A stretch of 64,000 nt of DNA from Atherinomorus stipes (GCA_023101725.1 JALJCO010001284.1:3164001-3228000), one strand, 5' to 3'; shown: positions 9,770 through 23,529, counted from the stretch's first letter. Notes: a model not told the origin generated them from the sequence alone. Numbers and translations: made by a program.

Positions 9770-12700
9770 AATAATTTTAATCATGAACGTTTCAGACTTG
9801 TGCCAGTCAGCTACTTCTTTTTATCTTTTTTTTTATCTGCCATTTACTGTCTGTTGTGTTTTATATTTCTTCTTCTAACAGCCTTGATACTGTCTGATTT
9901 TTCTTTTCTTTCTTTTTATTTTTTATGTATATAAATTGTATATACAGACTAAATAATTTTAAAGTTTAGAGTGGATTTTTTTTCTCTGTAGCCTATTTTG
10001 TGTTTTCTTAAATCTTTAGCTGCAGACAGATTCAATCCTTTGGTGGAAGATGGAGACTGAACTGGAGTTTGCTGGTTATGAGCAAAGAAGAAGTAAAGAA
10101 GGAGAGGAGGGGGATATTACAAAGCAGATGGAACAAACTCTAATTAAGAGCCAAATTTCAGACCCTCAGGAGCTTTGGTGAGCATCCATTTCTCACACAA
10201 ACGGCACTCTTGCTTTAATTTTTGTCCCCTGAAGATTCAAACTGTCCTTTTTTAATTTCTTCCTTCATTTTAATACTATCATTTGACCTCTGACATTCAC
10301 AATTAGCCACATGGACTGATTATTTTAATATTGGACAAGATTCATGACTATATCTCATCTACTTTTCTGGCATCCTTAAAATCTTTGTTTTTAATTTTTT
10401 TTTTTGATGCTTTACAGAAAACATTAACATTTTAGAAAACACAAATAGGATATTTTTCACCTGTCTGAGAACATTAATCTAATAACTAATAAGTTTAATT
10501 TAATGGTCGTTCATGTCTGTCCTTTTAGACTTTTTTTTTCTTGAAAGAAAAATGAAGGGGAAAAAACCCTTTAAAAAAACAAAAACTGGATAGCTGTTTT
10601 TATGCTCAGAACAAAAGTGGGGTGGGGGTGAAGGGTGAGCATTGAGCTCAATGCAATCCATTTCCTTCATTTTTGATGAAAGGTAGACATCTTCAGCCGC
10701 AGGTGGTACAGCAGTCTTTCCGTGGTCTAAATTTCTCCCATAATGTCCAACCAATGACCAAGAAGCAGGCAATCAGTTTTCATTCAGCTGATAGCCAGCT
10801 AACTTCTGTAAGCAGCTGTCATCCAGTTCCTGCTTACACAGTTTTCACTTGATATAGATGCAAAAGACACTAATGAAGAAATAACAGAAAAAAACTTAAC
10901 TCTTTCATTTGGTTTGTTCCTGTTGCCCCTTCTCAAAGTACAAATATCTGAAAATGTGTGTAAAATGAAAGCTGCCAAATGTTAGCGTGTGAGTGATAAC
11001 TGTAAGGCTGCAGTGTTTTCCACTCTTTCCCTCAGCGTTCCTGAGTCCTACAGGATGAACTCTCCACACGAGACCCGACTGTTGGCCATCGCAGACAACT
11101 TCCAGCGTCAGTACTCAGTCCTCTGTTCTGACCGCAAACCGCTGCTGCTCTCTCCGCTGAATGAATGTGGAGTCAGGGTAACATCTGTCATTTGTAGATC
11201 TTTTCTGTCAGACAAAGTCCCAGCAAACCTCTCTGTGCTCAAATAGACTGATACTGGATGTTTATACATCTGATGTTCATGTTTTTGTTCTAATAATCAG
11301 AAGTTCGTATCAACAACTCTTCGTCCCACAACCACGAGCCATTGTAAACTTCTAACCTGGCAAGGCTGCGCCTCGTTTGTGGCTGACTTCCTGTCCCTGG
11401 AGCCTTTGGAGCCGCCTGTAGACCTGGTCAGAGAAGACAGTGATTTCATCCACTTATCTCATTTTCTGTCATAATGTCTCAGGATAAATCTTTTTTTTTT
11501 TACAGCCTACAGATTTTTGCGACAAACTGAAAAAATGATTATTTTCCTAAAGAAAGCTTTTTTATATCAGTAAAATATTTCGATGGGGTTTATAATGAGT
11601 GAAGGGACATTTTCAATGGTCTGCCTGATGCCTCTGAAAATGTTCACATTCATATCATTCTGCACAAACACGCCACTTATCTTCAGTGTGTGTGTCTGAC
11701 AGTGATGGTGTGTGTCCTGTTGCAGCCCAGGCAGCTGTTGTCCCCCACCTCGGTGCTGCAGAGTCAGAGAGCAACCTGCTTTGAATTTGCCACCCTGCTG
11801 TGCAGCCTGCTCCTGGGGGTCAACTACGATGCGTACTGCGTCAGCGGCTACGCTGTCAGAGAGATGTGTCTGCTGGACCAGAGCCTGCAGCAGTGCCCCC
11901 TGCTGGAGGGGAAGGTAGGTGCTGCAGGGGCTCATCACAACCTTCCAGACACAGTCAAACACAATGATTTAATCTTGTGTGTGTTGAATCTGCAGAGTGA
12001 GACTCCTCAACAGGAGGAGCAGGAGAATAAATACTCAATGAAGCCTCTGAGGGAGATGAAGAGCCGCTTTTTGAGCCAGCAGGAGAAGAAGAAACGGGAG
12101 GCCGAAGCTGCGCTGCTTCTGGAGCAGAAATTAAAGGAGGTAACGTGATTTTCTCACTAGTCAACAAAATCTGCAGCTGGAGATCAATCACACTTTTCCT
12201 GTCACTCATGACAACAACAGAAGGAAACTTCTGGCTGCTGAGATGCATTGGAGCAGTGAGAGGACAGGGGTCAGATTCACTCGGCTGGACACGGTGGCTC
12301 AGAGCTACCAACAATCATCATATTCTGAGAGGAAATCAGGATTTTAATCAGTATAGAAAAACTGCTTTTCTGTCGACATCTGTCTGCACATAAAAATGAA
12401 TCAATCTGCACTGATCAAATTTAAAGACTAAAGATTTTTTTTTAATTAAAGCCACTTGTTATGGATGAAAGACATCAAATACCGCAGTCATCTTCGAGTT
12501 TACTTTAGAAATGAAAACATTATAACCACAATCATTAAACAGACCTTATTAAAGGTTAAAAAAAAAAATAACTGGAGCTGTGTGTTTGACACAACTATGT
12601 GTAATCATTACAGCTGTTACTGTTTCCAGCTATGATATGGACTCAGGGTGATCTTATTTAAACCCTGTCCCCAGTGCTATCCCATAATAAGCTTCAGTGG

Positions 12701-15589
12701 TGTTTCATTATAACACTAAACTTTTAACTCAATAAGGAACCAGTTTCTTATAAATAAAGGAGAATTTCTGCTTTGTAGCTGTTAAATGACCTTCACGGGA
12801 CTCAGTAAACTCTGAGATGGAGACATGAAACTCATCTTTGTTTCCCTTCATGAGCAGGAGCAGCGGCCTGCCGACCCCCTCCGAGGGCTGCGGGTCCACT
12901 GCTGGGTGCTGGTGCTGGCGGGGAGCCGCAGCATCCAGGAGAACTTCTTCATCGACCCCCTGACCGGAAACAGCTACCCCACAGACAGCGATAACTTCCT
13001 GGGCATCGAGAGCGTCTGGAACAACTTCAACTATTTTGTTAACATGCAGGACTGCAGGAACGGCTGCACTGTGAGTCCTCCACACAGGGACAGCCAGCAC
13101 ACAGTCTCTTCAGAGAAATCTGTCACAACATACTGTATATTCCTCTGAAAACACGCCTGTGATGTGTGTGTAGGACATGGTGTTTGACCTGGAAGATTTA
13201 CAGATGTGGGAGCCATTGCTGTATGGTGCAACTAATAAAAAACAGCTGATTCAAGATGTCCCGAAGAAAAAGGAGATCAATCAGGTGGTTTCTGAGGGTT
13301 GATGACGTTTATTTTTATGTCACAGTTCTGCTGATAGATGTTTAGACTCATGAGAAGGTGGAATTAAACTGGCACGCAGATGGAAACATTTATCTTAATG
13401 TCAAAAAAATGATAATGAAAAAACACTGAAACAAATTATTTAAACAGAGAAAAGTATTGTGTGTGAGGGTCATTACAGACTAATGAACGATTTGTTTACA
13501 TCTGTTTATGGGATTTGTTGATGAGTAAGAAAAATAAGGGGAAATCTTTTTCCATTTTGCAGATTTTAAACTTAATCCTTAATGTCTTTTTCAGCAATTT
13601 CCTCCTTTTCTGTTTGAATTGTTGTCAAATTTACAACAGAAGAACAAAATTGGAGGGAAGAAATATAAAATCCCTTTGAAAATAGGTTTTTGGTAGTGAT
13701 TCCTCTCCCTCAACTATAATTCCTCTGTTGATGCAGCAGTTAAGGAAAGACCGAATATTCATTTTTGATGTTTAACATGTTGAAACTATTAAACTTAATG
13801 TACTTAGCTAAATCAGTAAAGGACCTGTAGGACCTGAGAACAAATTTGTCAGTAAGAGTTGTTGGTGAACGAGGGCTAATGTCACTATGAATGAGGTTCA
13901 TTTTAAACTCATTGTCCTTTTTAAAGGAGGAGCAGCCCAGAGCGTTTGAGATGCCGAGGTCCTGGCTCAGTTATGTCACCATCTCACTAAAAGGTAAAAG
14001 TTGCAACAGCCTATAGAAAATATTAAAACAGCTGAACAGAGACGTGGATGTTGTTTAGGATACTGAGCTCTGGCAGCTGATGTGAGAGCTCAGTTCACCA
14101 GCAGTGAGTCAGACATGTTTCTGGTCGATGCGAGACTCGGCTGCACTTTGTCATTGTTTGGAGATGGTGAACTGGTTTGTTTTTTGAAGAGAGGCGAGTC
14201 AGAAATCTGGGATGAGTGAGATTGTGGACTCAAGCAAAGAGTTGCCTGTGATGTGTGGCTGGGAGCTCCCTTAAAGATGAGGGAAGGAGCTCAGTCATCC
14301 TGTAGGGAGGGAGTTCCAGGTCTTCCGCATCAAAATAGTCCAATCTGCCTTCAAGACGCCTCCTTGACTCGTCCAACTGGAACAAGACCAGGAGGCAGAT
14401 CTCAGGCTGATCTATATCTTAGATTTAGGCGGGGAGAGCTTGAGGAGGTTGCTGGGCAGAAGAATACGCTCAGAGTGCTGATTTATTCTCAAAGCCAAAC
14501 ATACCTGATACCGTACCGTACTGAAGTTCTTATTTTAATTCAGACATGGAGACACGCTGGCCAGGTGGAAAGAAGGTGATCCGCTACAGGAAAGCTAAGC
14601 TGGAGAAGTTTGCACCGTATCTGAACTCAGACGGCCTCATCGCAAGACTAACCACATACACAGACCTGGACTGTGAGTCCTGAACATCAGCGTTGCTTTG
14701 GAGCAGAGCTAAAGTTTTTATTTAAGTTGTATTTTCAGATAAACATTGTCATTGAGAGAAATGTGTGTGTGTGTTGAAGGTGCTGAGGTTGCGGTGGTGA
14801 AGGAGTGGTACAAATACAGATGTGACAAGCTGGAGGAGAGAGAGATCAATAAGCTCAACAACTTCACAGCAGAACGTTTCAAATATGGAAGAAACGACCA
14901 CCTTTTATGTAAGTCTGCTCTCAGCCGATTTCCAGCTGACCGTGTATCACCAGACATGCCTGCAACACACAGCTGTAACACACACCTTCACCCACACGCC
15001 TTCCCAAACTATAGGTTTTGCTGAGATGCAAATTGGGAATCATCTTGCTGCATCAGTACTGAATAGACTCAGATCTGACTTTATGACCTGATTTTACAGC
15101 ATGTTCCTAAAACAACCAAGACCAGCATTATGACATCTAAACATGTGACTTCAGCTTCACCTTCTTCAGACTCTTTGAATCAGTCTGTGTTCATTTCGTA
15201 CCTTTAGATTCTGCTTTGCTCTCCCTCTGCTGAAAACTCACTAAAAACCCTAAACATCTACATCACTATCAGATTACCCACAATGCAACCTTCTGAAACA
15301 GGAAAACTAAGCTGGTATCAGTCGGCTATGGAAAATATTTGCAGTTGAAAAGCATGTAGAAATGCTCTGATCCATATTTGCTGAATCCAGTTCTGATTCC
15401 AGTTCCTGAATTTAGTGATAATAATACACTTTGATACCAGAGCTTTTTATATTTTAATGTTATATTGAGATTATACTTTATTCAGTCCTTCAGTTGCAAA
15501 AATTACCAAGCTAGAAAAGCAAATGAAAAGCAAACAGCAGCTCAAGAAAAGTCCCATAAGCAGAAAACAAATCAGGATTACTTTAAACT

Positions 15590-15850
15590 CACTTCAGCTT
15601 TATTTATACAACACCAATTCACAACTAAGTCATCTCACAGCAATTTTATAGAAACAGTCCAATTCAATCCAATTCATTGTAGTTCAGTTATTATCCAATT
15701 AAAACAAATCCATTATATGAGCCACATCAGTCCAGTTTATAACAACTGTTCATATAAACCAGTACACTTTATCAAATCTCTTTGATTCAGTCCTCCATCC
15801 TGAGCTGCATGGCAAGAAAGTGGAGAGGAATACTTCTATCAGAACCAGAA
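15590..15850. repeat. Dispersed repeat in drc7 intron 10, copy A
   Basis: The sequence 'tttatttatacaacaccaat' followed by 'attcaatccaattcattg' resembles LINE 3' regions common in fish. It is matched at about 29970-30230 in copy B. Family not assigned. Confidence 0.35.
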
Positions 15851-16844
15851 CTAGAAAGAAAAACTTCGATTAGAACCAGGAAGGAGCCATCTGCCTTGAG
15901 TGGGCAGAATCAGACAAAATCAATATGCAGAGAGGAATAAACAACAGCTGTCATCACAAAGTAAATGCAGTAATTTGGTTCAAGAAATGAACAATTTTTT
16001 GACAGCGTATGGAGAAATGTGTTAGAACCCTACACAGATGTAGCTTGGACAGGACTTTTTTTCTCCACGTTACATGATACAAACTGTATTCTCTGGTCTG
16101 TAGTGCAAGGCTGACCTTTAATATCATCTATCTGATGCAGGACCTTTCAAAAGAACTGTTCAGGAGTGAATCATGTCAAATATCAGATGATGTGAGTCAT
16201 TCTGCTGGGTGGTGGTGTGTTTATGCTCCTCAGTCCACAAGTGCAGGTCTGTGACCGCAGGCACTGAGCGGGAGATGGAGTTCAGCAGCACTCATCTCAA
16301 TGATCTGGTGCAGAGGCAGCTGTCACCAAATGAAATGAAGGAATGCTTCAAGGGGCGGAGCGACTTCCTCCTTTACCGTCACGTCGTCTTCGGTCAGCCG
16401 GGTCAGTCTCCACAACTGGTTTGGAGAACTCCTAACGAGACCCTAAGTGTACTGGTAAGCAAATATGATAAAGATGTAAAATGAATTCATTTGTGATGAA
16501 GAAATACCAGTGCAGGAGTCAGCAAATAGATATGATGGCCAGAAAGCACAGAGCGCAACGGTGAGCGAGGGGTTAACAGTCAGTTATTAATCTTACTGCT
16601 CCATGAAAAACAACAAGATTCTTCCTGGCATTGAATGTAAAACAGGATTTATTACAGAAGTTTTCATTTTAATTTTAGTTTTTCCCTCTGCTAAGGAGGT
16701 AAAGTAATAGCCAGCGCCTGTTAATTTTTCTGTTAGTTAGCAAAATTATTCAAAAAAGTTAAGAACAGATTTAGATGAAATTTTCTGGGAATGTTGAAAA
16801 TGGCACAAGGGAGAACTGATTTGGTTTTGATCCGCAAACTTCCA

Positions 16845-16981
16845 GGAAGAGTGTGATTTATAAAGGGGAAATTGCTTGAACGTTTTATAAATCGGACTAT
16901 TTTTTGGCATATGCAAACTTTTTGTTTTGGGGGTACGTACACTTTTAGTAAAAATCCTACGCAGTTTTATAAATGAGACCC
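16845..16981. mobile_element. PIF/Harbinger end fragment in drc7 intron 11, copy A
   Basis: The complement reads GGGTCTCATTTATAAAAC and then closely follows the left end of the Harbinger element at 43898, including a CTTTACTAAAAGTG-like block and TTTCCCCTTTATAAAT. The border is CTG (16982-16984), consistent with a CWG target site. The opposite end is missing. The same fragment sits at the same place in copy B. Confidence 0.7.
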
Positions 16982-18650
16982 CTGGATATTTTAGATTATA
17001 CGAAATATTCTCCCCCATGTATGTTTCAGAAAGTGGTGGAGCGTTTCAGCCGGAATGAATCCAAACCTGCCAATGAAGATGTGGCTGAGAGGGTGTTCCT
17101 GGTGCATCAGGGGAGAATCGAGTTAACCTATCACCTGATGGAGCACAGGTTTATTCCTTCAAAGAGGAGCTTCATAAAAGCCAAAGGCAGGCAAATATTT
17201 CACTCAAGAAATGGTCACCACCTTCCAGGTACGACACCACAGCACAGCAAAACAAGGGAAAATGCACAGTATTTGAGCTGCCCAATGACCTTCCATTCCA
17301 GTCACAATGTGTGTGTTTTGTGTGTGTGGGTGGGGGGGTGTTCAGGTGGATCTGTCCGAGAAGCCACTTAAGACCTTCACTCTCTGTAGGATCCTAATAG
17401 ACCACATGAAGGACGAGAAGAATGGGATTTCCCAAATCCAAGAGTCGCTGAGAGAGGTGAACATGTTCCAGAGTTTTCCAGGTGTTCCAGTTTACCAGAC
17501 CGGACTGACATGTGACCTTGTGTTTACAAGGATTTAAAGCAGAACTGATTTAAAATCAGATCCTGATGTTTTTTCTTTATTTATTTTGACTAAAAGTAGA
17601 AGCTGAAACTCATTACAACCGTTTCAGTAGTAATGAGTAGTTGAACCAGAGGCTACAACTTACTCCCAGAACTGGAGTGATACCAGTTAGCCACAACTAC
17701 GGTGGTTTGATGACAAACTTAGAACATGACAGGATCCTGAATGGTGAGAATGATCCACCGAGTCCTGACCACAGTTGACTGGACCCTGAGCAAGCCCACG
17801 TGGTCAGGCAGACTGAGCTGCCAGTTAGTCTCTGTGGCGGTCAGTTTCACAGTCTGCAGGTCACGCTCTGTGCCCGCCCTGGCAGCCCCGCGCGCCATAC
17901 CCTCAGTGATAATGAGAAATACCCTCCACTTCTGCAGACTTATGCATCTTATGGACAGGATGCCAATTAAATATCACAGCCAGATGTTAGCAGGTGTTTT
18001 CCTCTGTGAAAGGGTGTTAGTTGAGATTTTAGGTTTTGAAATGTCTGATATTGGGTCTATAACATAAACATATATCACAAAGAGAATTTATTGCCCAAAA
18101 GAAAAGAAAAAAAGAGTGTTAGTATTATTGATAATTGCAATTGACGAAAATCCCCAACATGTATCTAAATTCAGCTTTTATGGAATACAAATTCATTTTG
18201 TGTTGTAAGATGTAAATGTGAGTCCAAAATTGATGAATTGTAGCCATCTGCACCTTGTTTCTGAATGTCTTCACTTCCACAGTATGCTTGCAGTTAATGA
18301 GAATCACCCGTTCTTCCAGAATGAAACTGTTCTCAGACTTTCTTAAACAAGGAAAAAGGTGTCCCTTTCCTAACCTGGAGAGTTGCTGTCACCAGAGCAG
18401 GGTGTTAATTCAGCAGATCTGAAACTGAGCACACAAGCTAAAAGTCTTGTCTAGGTGTCAGTGCTGCCTCTCTGTTCTTTCTGTGTTTCTCTCTGTATTT
18501 TAGATCTAATTTAATTTCACTCTTCACAGTTGTTTTAGATTTCCTGATTGATCTGATATCTTTTCATTCATTTACTTATTTCTCTTCATTATGGTTGCAA
18601 AGATGGGAATTTCCCCTGTGGGTAAACAAAGTTTTATCTTTACCGTATTT

Positions 18651-18671
18651 GTAAAAAAAAAAAAAAAAAAG
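18651..18671. repeat. Poly(A) tract in drc7 intron 13, copy A
   Basis: An A homopolymer with a counterpart at 33027-33044 in copy B, so it predates the duplication. Confidence 0.8.
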
Positions 18672-19993
18672 TTGACTGATGGCCACAAAGTCTTAACATA
18701 ATCAAAATAAGACTTGTTCTACTGTTTGATAAAAGGGAAATGATTATTATCAGTAAGGATTAGTATTAGTAGTAGGATTAGTATAATATTTGTGAAAACA
18801 GATATACGGTAATCTGTTGTAAATTTGATGATCAGTGAAAGAACTCTCATGTGTGAGCAGGTCGGAGACTTTGTGGAAGCAGAGAGAAGGAAGAGAAGGA
18901 GGTTAAGCTTAGGACCCCACCAGAAGCAGCTGCAGAGGCCTCAGCAGAGAGAAGGTATAAGGTAAGACACACGCGTGTACTCCAGCGTTAAACAAAAACC
19001 TGAGCCTGGCAGAGTTTCCTGCATCGCGGCAGGGATTCTCCATCAGCCATGTTGGTGACATGTTGTCAGTCAGATCTCTGCTCCTGCAGAAAACCATGGC
19101 TGCATACATGAAAAGTAGGCTGCAAGAGCAAGAGAAAGATGCCCTGGCTCCCTTCCTGATCCAGCTCGGCGACCCAGAGGTTTTGAGTCCAGAGGAGGCC
19201 AAACAGCTGTACCAGAGCTGTTTGTCTGAGTTCAGAAACAGACAGGCGGAGCAGACCAACCTCCTCCAGCAACGCCATGACAAGGTATGTTGATTCTGAC
19301 ACTTCTGTAGTAACTTCACACGTCTCCGCTTCGCTGCTCTTGTAATTGTGTAGATACTTCATTTATTTTGGGTATGCTATTTCAGACAGGAGGTAGAAAA
19401 AAGCAATAGGTACTGATAGCAACAAGATGCAGAAATGATAGTCATGCATGATCAGTTCAGAATACCAGCAGGACTTAAACACCTAAAACTATTCAAGGAG
19501 GAAGCAGAAACGTGACTTTGCTGGTGATTTAACATAGCCCCTTAAATTTGTGTTTAGGAGACAGAGGAGCTGCAGGTGAAGCAGAGCTGGTTCCAGCAGT
19601 CCCACAACGAGTTGAGCAAGCAGCAGTTGGAGGAGTACCAGGACTATTGCTCTGAGAAAACACTGAAGATTAATGCCATCCAGAGACGGATCAGCAGGTA
19701 CACAAAACACATGCACACAGTTTTACAAACTTTTCAAAAATGCTGATGTTCTGTGTGTTTGTTACAGGCAGAAGGAACTGGCTGATGAAAAGTACAACGC
19801 TCTGGATCAGAAGCTGCATAAGCACCCTCTACTCGCTGCTCACCTAAGCAGCTGAGCCTTTTTTATCTCAGAACACATCTGCCTACCCATCATTGGAAGA
19901 TTATTCAGGGCCCTCTTTAATGTTTACATGCCCTCAAACATCTAATCTAGAACAAAACAATATGAAAAGATTATTTGAAAATGTTATAGATAA

Positions 19994-19999
19994 AATAAA
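19994..19999 (+). terminator. Polyadenylation signal of drc7 copy A
   Basis: AATAAA lies about 140 bases after the stop codon in a plausible 3' UTR. The same hexamer is at 34359-34364 in copy B. Confidence 0.6.
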
Positions 20000-20259
20000 T
20001 GTTGCATGTCTTTTTCTGTTTGCAATGACTTATTTAAGCTGTGTTCATAAACTGCACAAGCGTGTTGTTCCATTGTGTCCACAGTGATGAGAATGAAGAT
20101 CCAACTGCAGCAAGTCCAAAACATCCCAACAGTCCAAAGAACTGGGCCTAAAGGCAGACATCAGGAATGAGCAGGATGAAACAGAAAAACATGAATGCAA
20201 CACTAAAAAGACAATATAAAATAGTAAAAACTAGCACATCAAACATCTATCTCTAGCAT

Positions 20260-20748
20260 TATGGGATCAAAATCATGCCAGAGACAATTTGTGTGTGAAA
20301 AAGATTTTTCTCATGTAAAATAATGTTTTGCAGTTGTATAAAACAAGTCGTGCTTGTAAAAAAAAAGTTATGAACCCACAGAAACATTTTTGTGGTTGTG
20401 TGAGAAACCTTTGTGTGCAGAAATATTATTTGCAAACATGTAGATCAGTTTCGTTTTGTTGTTTTATTTTTCTGTGTGTGTGAAAATTGAATTTGTACCT
20501 GTAAAAGTTTCGCCACACAAAAATATCTGTACGAGTGCGACACCTAGGGCTCGTGTGCGACACTGCACCTACGAGCTCACAAAACAGAAACCTACAACCA
20601 CAAAACTTTTTTACGGATTGAAGACAAGTCAAAGTCGTGCCACTAACAGCCAATCAGGACACTGCATTCTGGCAAGCCAAACAGCCAATGATGTGGTGGA
20701 TTGGTGATGACGTTTATTTTTAATAATCTAATAATAATTTTCAATGAT
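20260..20748. other. Unique spacer between the duplicated blocks
   Basis: 489 bp that match neither the sequence left of copy A nor that right of copy B. It has no coding frame of note. Internal echoes such as 'cacaaaaatatctg' and repeated 'gtgtgcgacac'-like pieces suggest a decayed transposon, but I found no clear inverted ends. Confidence 0.5.
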
Positions 20749-21899
20749 CTAATAGAATATGGTGGTGGTGGTGGTGGGGTAACAAAAATATAACCATCAG
20801 TGAGGAGGGTTAAGTTCAGTACAGAAGGAAGAAGAGATTTGGGTCTGGTAATGGGGAATTTTTGTCTTATTGAGTTTTAAGTTATTGTCATAGACTGTAT
20901 GGTTATTGTCCATCCAATTTTTATGTCAGAGAGGCAGTTTGTGATGGTGGAGAGGATGACAGGGGTAATGGATTTGGTGGAAATGTAGATTTGGATATCA
21001 TCTGTGCAACAGTGAAAAATGGAGTCCTTGGAACTGAATGATATGACCAAGGGGATGAGGGGAATCTGGATTTAACAGTCCAAAAGTTAAATTTGGCCGC
21101 TGAGTCAGTATAGATGTTGAAATCACAGAGTTGTCATGTTGTGGTTCATCATTGACTATGTTTACATTCCATCAATATTTAGGTTGAGGTGGACATTCCA
21201 GTTTCTGAAAGATTTGGAATAACCTATTTACCCATATGCATGATAATTGCAATTGGATTTGGATGAAGGTGTGCAACCAGGACTGGTGGGAAAGGGTTGT
21301 AATGAAGAAGTTTACTGGTGCCAACTGGCATGACAATTTTCCTGTCATGCCACGGTTGCACCATGTTTATTTATCTATTTGCATTTATTTCATAAGGAAT
21401 AACCCCTTGAGATTAAATATCTCGTTTTGGAGGGGGTCCTCAGTTTCAACAAGATGACAATTGATAACAGTGTCAGGATAGAATATAACACACAATAACA
21501 CGTTTTATTTACCTCTTATGTAGTTCAGGAAGATTCGGGCATACAAACTTAAGCTACTGAAAAGACCAAGAGTCCTTACAGATAAAACATGCGAAGAAAA
21601 CAATTTGAGTGTGATTGGTTGTTTGTCACTCTGTGTTGGCCAGACTGGCAGACTTTGGACTGTACCCTGCCTCTTGCCTGATAATTGCAGTAGGCTGTAG
21701 CAACTCTGCAACCCTGACACTGTAAAGGCCAGATCAATAATTCATGTGTGTCCTGATGAATAAAACCTTAGGAGTGTAAATTCTTCCTTTTGATCACTTT
21801 GTAATTTAGGAATGTTCTCTGTTTGAAGATGTTACCTTGTAATGTGTGGAAAAATATTAAATTACTGACATAGAATTGGTAGTTTTGGTTCCATCTGTT

Positions 21900-22605
21900 C
21901 CATCTGCACATTACACTGGTTTAAGATAGCTGCATTGACTCCCTGTGCATTTCAGGATCAATCTGAAGGTTCTTTTATTAGTTTTTAAATGTCTCAACAG
22001 TCTTGGACCATCTTATTTATCTGACTTGCTTTTATTATATCAACCCTCGTGGACCCTGAGGTCCTCTGGCAGTGGCCTGATGCTTAACTGATTTCAATTA
22101 CTCTTGCATTTCTTTTGTTTTTCTGTTTTCTTAATCTGTAATGCTTTTAAGGATTTTTATTTATTCTACTTTTATTTTTTATCCTTTTATCGATTACCAT
22201 ATTTCAGCCTACTTCCTACTATTATTTAATTTTTAAATTCCATTGTTACTTAATTTTTATATACTTATAATTATTGTATCCATTGCTTGTTTTTTATTTA
22301 TTTATTTATTTTATCTTTCTTACTGTCCTTTAATCTTTTAGTTTTTAGCTTCAGTGTTTCCTCAGGGGGCCCTCCATGCTAGTAGTCATGTGAAGACAAT
22401 GGCCCAAGGGGCCTTCCCTCTGGCCTGGTGGACTGAGGGGCTCTGCAACATGTGCAGAGCTTACCTGGGTCTGTTTGAGTCGGGTGGTCTCTGTGGTGGA
22501 GCTTCCTGTGGCTGTGGGGCCTAGCGTGGATGCCCCCCCATACTGTTGGTGGTTTTTCCTCACCTGGATCCTCAGTGCATTGCCGATTGATTGATTGATT
22601 GATGT
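21900..22605 (+). mobile_element. LINE 3' fragment, copy B
   Basis: The counterpart of 4720-5425, with the same reverse-transcriptase C-terminal remnant and (GATT)n tail. A short 'gttccatct' repetition near 21892 distinguishes it from copy A. Confidence 0.6.
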
Positions 22606-23208
22606 GGGAAGAATTGGTTCTTTTCTTTGTCAAATTATTACACATATGTTGTTTTCTCGGTTTGACTTTGTCGGGGTTTAAACTGGGATGTTTAATTTTG
22701 TTTTAACGTTTAAATAAACCGGTTTATCTGCAATTATCACGTACAATCAGTGGGAAAGACAAAAAAAGGATTTCATATTTGCTTTGTTCGATTATCCTTA
22801 AAATAATCATTATTATCATCATCATCATCTCCCTTCTCTTTCAATTTACAACAGAACAGTGTTTTTCTTCATTGATCAACTATAATATTTGTTTTAACAG
22901 TCGACTTTGGGGCAACCTTTTGCCACGTTGTTGCAAAGTTTACGGTTTAACTACAGTTAATACATGACTGAATAAACTGCCTTTTTAATATAGGCTACTG
23001 CAGTTTAATTGTTACACTAGCTTCAGCTCTGAAATGCAACATAGACTCGGGATTCTGTCAAAAAATTCATATATTAATTGACATAAACACATATTAAGAT
23101 ATAGAAATGTGTCTTTTGTTCAATACTATCCTTTTGTTAGTAAGCTTAAATTAAAAGTTTAATTATCTCCGAGGGGACGTGAAGGCAGCGCTCTCGGTTC
23201 GGCTTACT

Positions 23209-23222
23209 GCTACCATGGAAAC
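23209..23222. promoter_or_regulatory. X-box-like motif upstream of drc7 copy B
   Basis: GCTACCATGGAAAC, identical to 9282-9295 in copy A. It lies about 1.2 kb before the copy B start codon because of the inserted C-poor segment. Confidence 0.45.
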
Positions 23223-23529
23223 TCATTTATGTGAAAAAAACATTCGAAAACGTTTGGTTAGCTAAACAGAAAAGCGCAGATTTTCCCACTAAAAGTCCTT
23301 CATTTAAATTGCACTGGGTGAGTAAAGCATTAAACACAGTTTATTAAGGGCAATGAGTTGTTTAATTTACTGTTGTTGTTAAACTAGAAACCATTACTAT
23401 GATAACCCAAATGTTCGTTTATAAAAAACAAACAAACAAACCGGCAAACAGGGTTGAGGGAAAGGGGGGAGGAGGGGGGGGGGGGGTACTACTGTGGTTC
23501 CTTTCAGTTGGAAGGTTTTTTAATAATTA

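Larger units (their letters stand above)
10050..19855 (+). pseudogene. drc7: Dynein regulatory complex subunit 7, copy A (frameshifted)
   Basis: Seventeen coding exons: 10050-10177, 11036-11177, 11301-11426, 11726-11914, 11996-12139, 12858-13070, 13174-13284, 13927-13993, 14544-14672, 14780-14908, 16234-16454, 17030-17228, 17346-17456, 18861-18961, 19090-19284, 19558-19697, 19768-19855. The product matches DRC7 (CCDC135), a nexin-link protein of motile axonemes, with a transglutaminase-like region and a C-terminal coiled coil. Exon 12 has one extra A in the run at about 17176-17179 (199 bp against 198 in copy B). The shifted frame meets TAA at 17369-17371 in exon 13, about 605 codons in. Exon 14 lacks one base near 18876, which would restore the frame. 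As written, the protein loses its coiled-coil end. Exons 1-11 look intact, so it could be a recent pseudogene, a truncated gene, or a gene with consensus errors. Confidence 0.85.
3578..20259. repeat. Tandem segmental duplication, copy A
   Basis: Homology to copy B begins at 'ctaatagaatatgg' (3578 against 20749) and ends after 'ctctagcat' (20259 against 34622). It covers a TE cluster and the whole drc7 gene. By eye the copies differ at roughly one or two bases per hundred, plus small indels. The main structural differences are the 3.2-kb hAT insertion in copy A and the C-poor stretch in copy B. Confidence 0.95.

Noticed and set aside
9693..9934. Frames rich in Tyr-Ile or Ile-Tyr
   Set aside because: They translate the (TA)n microsatellite.
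11567..12314. Minus-strand frames opposite drc7 exons 4-5 (and 25951-26698)
   Set aside because: Shadows of real plus-strand exons with supported splice sites.
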